Below are positions 57,901 through 64,000 of a stretch of 64,000 bases of DNA, piece by piece. The notes below the pieces were generated by a model that did no database searches, was not told where the DNA came from, and saw only the letters and a list, made by a program, of their open reading frames with translations. Every line of letters begins with the position of its first letter. Positions within the stretch are counted from its first letter, which is position 1. This DNA comes from Anopheles merus (Eukaryota > Arthropoda > Insecta > Diptera > Culicidae), in contig NC_054082.1 of assembly GCF_017562075.2 (NCBI RefSeq), positions 30,659,148 to 30,723,147 of the forward strand, written 5' to 3'. Position numbers and translations under genes: made by a program.

Positions 57901-60585
57901 TTGTAACTGATTTTAATGGATTCCGACGGAATGAAGCGCGTGCTAGAAAGGGCTAACGAGGGGCGCAGAGGGTGCTAGAAAGGGAGCGAAAGAGGGTAGC
58001 TTTTGTGTTGGGAGCGATGCAATCGTTTTCATTCATAACTGGACGGGTTTAAACGACCGTAGTAAGAGTACGGGTGCGGGTTAATATGGCAGACACTGAT
58101 GGAAGTGATAAATTGATATAAATCGTGCGCAAAATGGGACTCATTTGCCACACACGCGTTATAATGAGCGCGTTGCATCTTTAGCAAAAATGAGTTAACT
58201 ATCATCGACGTATCCTGGTCATGGCACCACACGCGTTTAACGGCTCTGACGAGGGTTTTTGGTGCTCGTCGCATGCGTCGTATCGCTGATGGCTGTGAGA
58301 TCTGCTTATCAGTTCTATCGAACCGATTACATGTAACGATTATGCCAACTACTATGCCCCGTTATCGGGATGATATTGACCTGCGCAGGAATGCGGTTTG
58401 GTACGGGGTTGCGTCTCCGTTTAATCACCACTTTATACCGGGGCTGTAGCAGGGCTACTTCTATCCTAAGAACTGAACTGCGACAAGCAACAGGCTCCAT
58501 CACTCACCATGTCTCTCTCCCCCCCCCATCCCAGAAGGTTGCTGTTCCGTTTGGTGCAGTTCATCATTATTCGCCATTCGCCTCGATTCGTTGCGATCGT
58601 TAAAGGGTGGCATTCTTCGTGCTTCTCGCTCCGTCCGCTTTGCGTCCCGTCCGAATCCGGCCCATCTCGTCGGGCGTGAGATGGTGTCACCGACATCAGA
58701 ACGATTCCCAGTTCCCAGTACCATTCTGCTGCCACTCACGGCGGACGGGGGAGTGAACGAACCACGGCTTCTGGTTGGGAGGGAACTCGTACCCGCTCGA
58801 ACGATGCCCAGGTTTTTCAACCCCGATGGGTGCCGTTTGCTGTGGACGCAGTTTTCTAACAATTTACATCGTAACAAACGTACTCTGAGGGGTGGCTGGC
58901 CGGGCGGGCGGAGATTGTTGGCGCAGAGTTGCAGAAGATCGGACCAAGTACACCGGTGGTTAATTTGACCCGTTCGGTTCGTTCGTGGCTCCAGGCGTAT
59001 TGTGGATTGTGTTGCCTCGCCTGCCGCCGACTCGCAGCTTGCGCGCTAAAACGCGAAACTAATTGTCCGTACCTACACATTTCCGCTCGTTTCGTTTCGG
59101 AAAACCGGTGTGCTGAGTGTTTTTTGGGAGGAGATTGTTTCATTTTTTTTAGTTCGTTTGTGGGAGGACGCTTTTTCCTGAAGCGACTACAAGAAAGGTT
59201 CGTCGCTTTGTTGCAAGAAGCGACTTTAAATCGCTTCTCTCGTTGTCCCCGGTCTGGACGCGAAATTCCAACCCGGAAGAGAATCCGAAAAAAGCGAACT
59301 AACGCTCCCTTCTTGACTCCGGTAGCCAGTCGGACGGGCCACACGGCTCCGGAAGTCGTTCCGAAAATGCTGGCAAACAAACGGCAAATGCGTTGATGAG
59401 CAACGCGCTCTCGTTCGTCTTATGCTGCTGCGTCTGGTGGGACGGTAACATATCTCTGCGTTCACGTGTGTGTGTATGCGTGTTTGTGTGTGGTTGGGGA
59501 TATGTTTGGTTTTATTATTCCTCTCCGTACACGGTCGGTAAACCCGAAACGAAGCGTGCCTGATTATAAAACATTGACCTGCGCCGACCGCGGCCACGCA
59601 AGTACCGTTGGCTCCGATCTTGCGCGCTCGTGCGCATTTTATTCCGCGAGTATGCTTCTTCATCTTTCTGTTTCCACCTTCTGGATGGGCTTGCTTTTCC
59701 GAGGCGTCAGTTAGCTTTACTTTTTTTTGCCTCTTTGCCCTGTGCATCGCTTTCTTAAGCGATCCCATTTCTCCATGCCGCTCAGAACGCCGCCCGTATG
59801 CGCCTGGTAAGCGGGAGCATCGTGGAGTGACTGTCGTTTGCTATCCTTCGCTTGTAAAATTGCTCGTAAAGGCGCACACGCGAGAACCTCCCATCTTCCC
59901 CTGTCCCGCTCGATGAAAGCGGTAGGGCCAGCAGCAGCAGAAGCAGCAGCAGCCGCCGCAGCGGAGAGATTGTAATTCTTTATACGATCGTACTCTTTTG
60001 CGCCCTTTACTCTTACCCACCGTCCTGCTGGTTACTGCTTTTCCTTCGCAGATGGGAATCATGCTCTATGCTACCAGACTTCTATGCATCTTCTATGCAA
60101 TAGAATAGCTATCATTATGCCTCGCTCGGGTGTACCGGGTGTGTTGTGCCCGTCGATCCCGTGTTTGGCCGGGTGCATCCATACAATTTGCAAAGGCCCG
60201 CTCTGTGGCCTTACCTTGACATCCGCCCTTACTGAGGTGCGCGCGCGCAAGAGAGAGGAGGAGTTTCCTTTCTTTTGCGATGCGCCGATGGTGGCACAAG
60301 TTTATGGGTGCCTGCACGCTGCGTTACATAAACCAGCCGAAGCTGGGAGAAGGAAGGGAAGCGCACGAACCGTTTGCATGCAGATATTTGCATCCAATTT
60401 CGCTTCTATCACTTTTTTCTTCTTCTATGGGTGGCTTTTTAAAGGGAGGATGCCTCCTGTCATCCTGATCTAAAGAAGGCTACGTTTTCCTTGGGGGTTT
60501 TTCTTCGCATCGATGTTCGATCGCGCCATATACCTCCGCTTACCCCGTGGGCGCACCATATGGTCACATCGCCATGGGACGGTGG

Positions 60586-60615
60586 TTGGAAGTGATTGGA
60601 AGCGATCGGAAGTGG
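60586..60615 (+). repeat. Three 10-bp units carrying GGAAG cores
   Basis: Three adjacent units TTGGAAGTGA, TTGGAAGCGA and TCGGAAGTGG repeat with an exact 10-bp period, so three GGAAG cores lie on the same helical face. GGAAGTG resembles an ETS-factor site. Short and possibly accidental. Confidence 0.6.
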
Positions 60616-60887
60616 CCGACAGAAAAAAAAAAGGTCGGCAACATCTCCGGGCCGTGAAGCCAGTTCTCGGTACAACCACACCCGGCGGTGGTGGTGGTGG
60701 TTCTGGAGGTTCATTCTGTTTTCCTTCCTTTTTCATTCTACGTAGGAAGACTTCGAAGCGAACTCCAAGTCGCTGCTGGAGTGTGAAGTGGGCTTTCCAG
60801 GGCGAGAAGGAAAAACTTCCCCAACGATCGGGCATAATGATGCTTGATAGAGGAGGAAGCGGGTTGGGCTGGCTCCATCGAGAACGG

Positions 60888-60889
<2 letters not shown>

Positions 60890-60925
<36 letters not shown>
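60890..60925. repeat. (TG)n microsatellite
   Basis: Dinucleotide run of about 36 bases in non-coding DNA. Confidence 0.95.
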
Positions 60926-60926
<1 letters not shown>

Positions 60927-62400
60927 TTTATGTATATCTAACACTGCCGAACAAACGGTGCGAGGAAAAGGGTTGTTTTTGTGGTGATCTTGGCGTCAAT
61001 GCCATCGGTTGGAGGCGCAAAATCAAACGAAGTATAGAATAAGGGAAATGCAACTCAAAAGGGAAGCGAAGTTCTATTAGAAATTCGTGCCCAAAGGCAA
61101 AATACCGCGAATCGATTTAGCATTTATAAGAAGTAGGAGGGATTTGCCAATGGCACCAGAAGAGCGGGAAGTGCACTGGAAGCGTATGCAGCGCTACGAC
61201 GGTGCACGGCGCTGCTTGTCGCTGTGAAAAATGGATGATACCATCTTCAGGGCGAATGCGATCTAACGCCCGCCAAAGACCGTATGTGTGAGGAACAAGA
61301 AGACTCCTCGCTGCAGATCGGAGGGCATAGATTCCAATAATAGCGAAACGAACACACATACACACACAATAAAAAGAACCATGGGCCATACATTATTCGC
61401 TGTGAAGGCTTGTGCACGATCTGTAGCCCAGCTTCGGTCGATCAAAGAAGCGATATGCTCTCGTGGGGTTTGAGCGGTGGGTAGGGTGTGAGGGTTAGCA
61501 AGGAGCATAGAGCATATATGCGATTGGCACTAAATTGCACATGCTTCAGCGCTCTGCGGATGAATTATCGGACCGATCGACCACTTCCGCAATTTTCCAA
61601 CCAGGCATGGAAGAATGCACGAAACAACACCCGTAAGTGTTAGCTTGTAAGATAGAGTTTTGGAAGCGCGTGCGCACACAGAGACACATACACACACTTG
61701 GGCAAGAACGCGAACATGCTGGAAACGGCGGTTAGGTGCATTGTAGGAGTTGGAGGTGTACAGTACCTGTTAGATAATATGCGGTAGAATGTTAACTCCT
61801 GCAGGTTCGGCTTCGCTTTCGCCACCAACTTTCGATCTGTTCGGTGAACGGTTGTGGTTGGGCACACGAGGTGTTGAAGTTCTTTTGCTCCGAAGGTAAG
61901 CTCACAGTTCCATAACGTGTAACGGGTATACCACTAGGCAGTAAACACCAAGCTCACAACAAACACACGCACACTTGAACACAAATGCGAGCTTTTCGCT
62001 TATCACCGCAAGTCGGTTCTGTTACGTCCGCGTTGAACCGTTTTTCGTTCCAACCACAATCAAACAGGCACTTGCTGCACTGCTGGCGGTCACACACGGT
62101 GTCAAGTGTCAAGATGCGTACAAGACAACGTTCCCCGCACGCTGCACGGGCACGGTCTGTTTCACACTGGCCCTCTCTGTTATCCCGCTCGTCAGTAACG
62201 ACGACGATCACAGCAAATAGCACGCGCACACAGGCTCTCACACACGCGGTTTTGAGAATCAACAAAGCTGCACCCTGCAGAAGACGGCAACGCACAACAC
62301 CCCTGGTGGACGCTGGTGCTCTGGTGGGTCGAACGAAGATCGGACGAGGGGAAAACCGCATACACAACGGTAAGCACGCACGCAACTGGGGATGCTAGTA

Positions 62401-64000
62401 CGCGGAATGCATCATGAACAATGGTTCGCCAAAGATGAACCGGTGCCTTTTTATGGTCTCGCGGCAAAGAGGTCCGCGGCGTGCTGTTGCGCTTTGGTTC
62501 GAAAGTTCGACCTTCCGAAGGAAAAGAGACCGAGAGAGCGAGCGAGGGCGATAACGAGAGCGAGCGAGCAGCTCAACATCCCGCGCCGCGGTAACGATCG
62601 TTCCCGGTTCGCCTCCGTCTCGCTCTGGTACGGGTGGTGCTTACGGCTCCAGGGGCGGGTTGGGATCTGGTTCGTCGATCAACCCCTTTCTTTTTCTCAA
62701 CCCCCGTGTACGCTTTGTGTACAGCTGCCGAGGGGTGTGCGTGGCGCCAGAATGGGCACATCCAGCAAAACCCCCTTTTCGAGAGAGGGAGAGCCAACCC
62801 CCATTCCGAGCAAAGCTCGCTCTCTCTCTCATCATCTTCCGCGGTACGTATTTCTGTGTCGGGTGAAGATCGTCCGTTCCCGCATTCCTCCGCATCCGTT
62901 CGCGGGCGGCGCGTTCTCACCGTTCGGCCTTCCCCGGGTTGTCTCCCGGTCTGTTCCCCGGGGAAGGGCGTCAGAACGAGAAAGCTGAAGATGAATTGGA
63001 ACGAAACGAATCGCTGCGGGAGAATCGAAGGGGGTTGAGAAAAAAAAGGTGATGATCGTCCTCGAAAATGGAGAGCGGAAGAGAGAGAAACAGCGATAGA
63101 GAACGAGCATCGCGCTCGAGAAAGAAAGTTCCGCCCGGGCTTTGCTGTGCACGATCGAGCGATGGTTGGCTTTTGGGTGAGAATCTTGCTTTTTCCACCT
63201 TTGTTTCGCGTGGAGCCCGCGGCCAGAGCTTTTCTCATCCCCTTCTTGTAATGTGGCGAGCGGATCAGAATTGGCCTTTGCGGAGAGCAGCTCTTCTCCG
63301 GGCTTCCGAGCTGCACGACGCATACAAAGCATTCTCTCTGGCCAGGTTCGCTCTTCATGGCGACTTTCTTTTGCCACTTTTTCCCCCGAATATTGCCGTT
63401 TCGTTTTTTTTTGTTTGCCTTCCTTTCTCCCTCTTGCTATTGGGTCCTCCGCTGCTCCAGCTCCTCCATCTTTGCTTTCTTCTCGATTCTTGATCGCTGC
63501 TGGCACCATCGCATATGCTCGAATCCATCAACCCCCTGCCGTGCGTACGGTAGCAATCGGGTTGCCTTCCTACCGTGCCAGACGGTCTGATGTGGCTGAT
63601 GTTTTTAGCGCCGGCCTTTGTGGAGCTTTGAATGCTTCGATTAATATCACCGGAGAGGATGGGGGTAGCTTAATGGGAGGGCGTTTTAGAAGAATGAACA
63701 TGCGGGCCAGCTAGACCCGGTGGTAGACAAGAACGACAAAAAAAAACGAAAAAAGGTAAAGGCTTGAAAACAGCTATCCAAGAATTTCCGCTGTCATTTG
63801 CTTTGCACATTCCGTGTCGCGTTCACCTGGCACGGCGGCAGACGGAACACACGCTGTTTGACAGGGATAGAACGAGTAGTAGCTCAAGAATAACTGCCCG
63901 GTTTGGCAGAAGAATGTTCATGATTGATCTTCCGACGGCGGCAAAGTGCGCGATTTTCTATATTTAGAACCACCATTCGCGCGAAGATGCTAATCATAGC
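62401..64000. promoter_or_regulatory. GC-richer region with GAGA-type clusters, possible promoter or leader
   Basis: Base composition becomes richer in GC and CpG than in the preceding AT-rich DNA. GAGAG/GCGAG clusters occur at 62528-62569, with more GAGAG and CTCTC clusters near 62785-62830 and 63065-63115. No protein-like exon is seen. Such a texture is common at insect 5' ends. It could contain the PAN-ZP first exon (minus) or belong to a gene further right. Low confidence. Confidence 0.25.

Larger units (their letters stand above)
54901..62400. other. Non-coding stretch, simple-repeat-rich
   Basis: No coding exon that I can support. It includes GT runs at about 55113-55124 and 60890-60925, a (GCA)n run near 59928-59960, a short duplicated GTGCTAGAAAGGG at 57940-57952 and 57972-57984, and a threefold 10-bp repeat at 60586-60615. 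A strong donor-like sequence on the minus strand (CAAG then GTAAGG) lies near 60206-60215 and could be the end of a non-coding first exon of the PAN-ZP gene, but this is untested. Confidence 0.35.

Noticed and set aside
62573..63358. 261-codon minus-strand frame and overlapping plus frames
   Set aside because: Open because of GC-rich, low-stop sequence; peptides are Arg/Ser-rich without motifs, and frames on both strands are similarly long.
36522..64000. Known microRNA precursors
   Set aside because: I looked for remembered insect mature microRNA sequences by eye and found none. The scan was incomplete and cannot exclude one.
1..64000. CRISPR arrays, prokaryotic operons or integrated viral genes
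   Set aside because: All tandem repeats seen are simple microsatellites or single duplications; genes are spliced animal genes and no viral protein-like frame was recognised.

Overview
This window is mosquito nuclear DNA, most likely from Anopheles. The evidence is the insect-type spliced genes, the close dipteran protein matches recalled from known families, abundant GT/GA microsatellites, and two copies of a short tRNA-derived SINE resembling the Anopheles SINE200 family. No prokaryotic, CRISPR or viral content was seen. Exon models below were built by hand from frame continuity, GT/AG splice sites and family conservation; all five close in frame.

Layout, left to right. 1-2925: no gene seen; probably the 3' flank or 3'UTR of a gene lying to the left. 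3456-4289 (minus): MANF, an ER neurotrophic/UPR protein, with an ER-stress-element-like motif about 265-280 bp upstream of its ATG. 5455-6875 (minus): argininosuccinate synthase. 7.3-10.8 kb: AT-rich flank, possibly the long 3'UTR of the next gene. 10809-14312 (minus): unc-76/FEZ, a kinesin adaptor. 14.3-19.76 kb: the divergent intergenic and 5' leader region. 19765-28129 (plus): a very large G9a/EHMT histone H3K9 methyltransferase of 2188 aa in nine coding exons. 28.1-33.9 kb: 3' flanks of two convergent genes, with the two SINE copies. 33928-36521 (minus): a secreted/membrane PAN-ZP apical extracellular matrix protein of 695 aa in seven coding exons. 36.5-64 kb: 27 kb with no convincing coding exon, rich in simple repeats. 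A strong acceptor just upstream of the PAN-ZP start codon makes it plausible that much of this is a long first intron of that gene.

The genes do not form a pathway. They are ordinary neighbouring metazoan housekeeping, neural and developmental genes: secretory-pathway protection (MANF), arginine synthesis, axonal transport, chromatin silencing and cuticle shaping. The signals that most merit checking are the ERSE-like site upstream of MANF, the unusually long N-terminal exon of G9a, the SINE insertion with intact target-site duplication, an isolated coding-like ORF near 44.9-45.2 kb, a perfect hairpin near 50.35 kb, and the regulatory content of the 27 kb gene desert. I did not find a clearly novel biological system.
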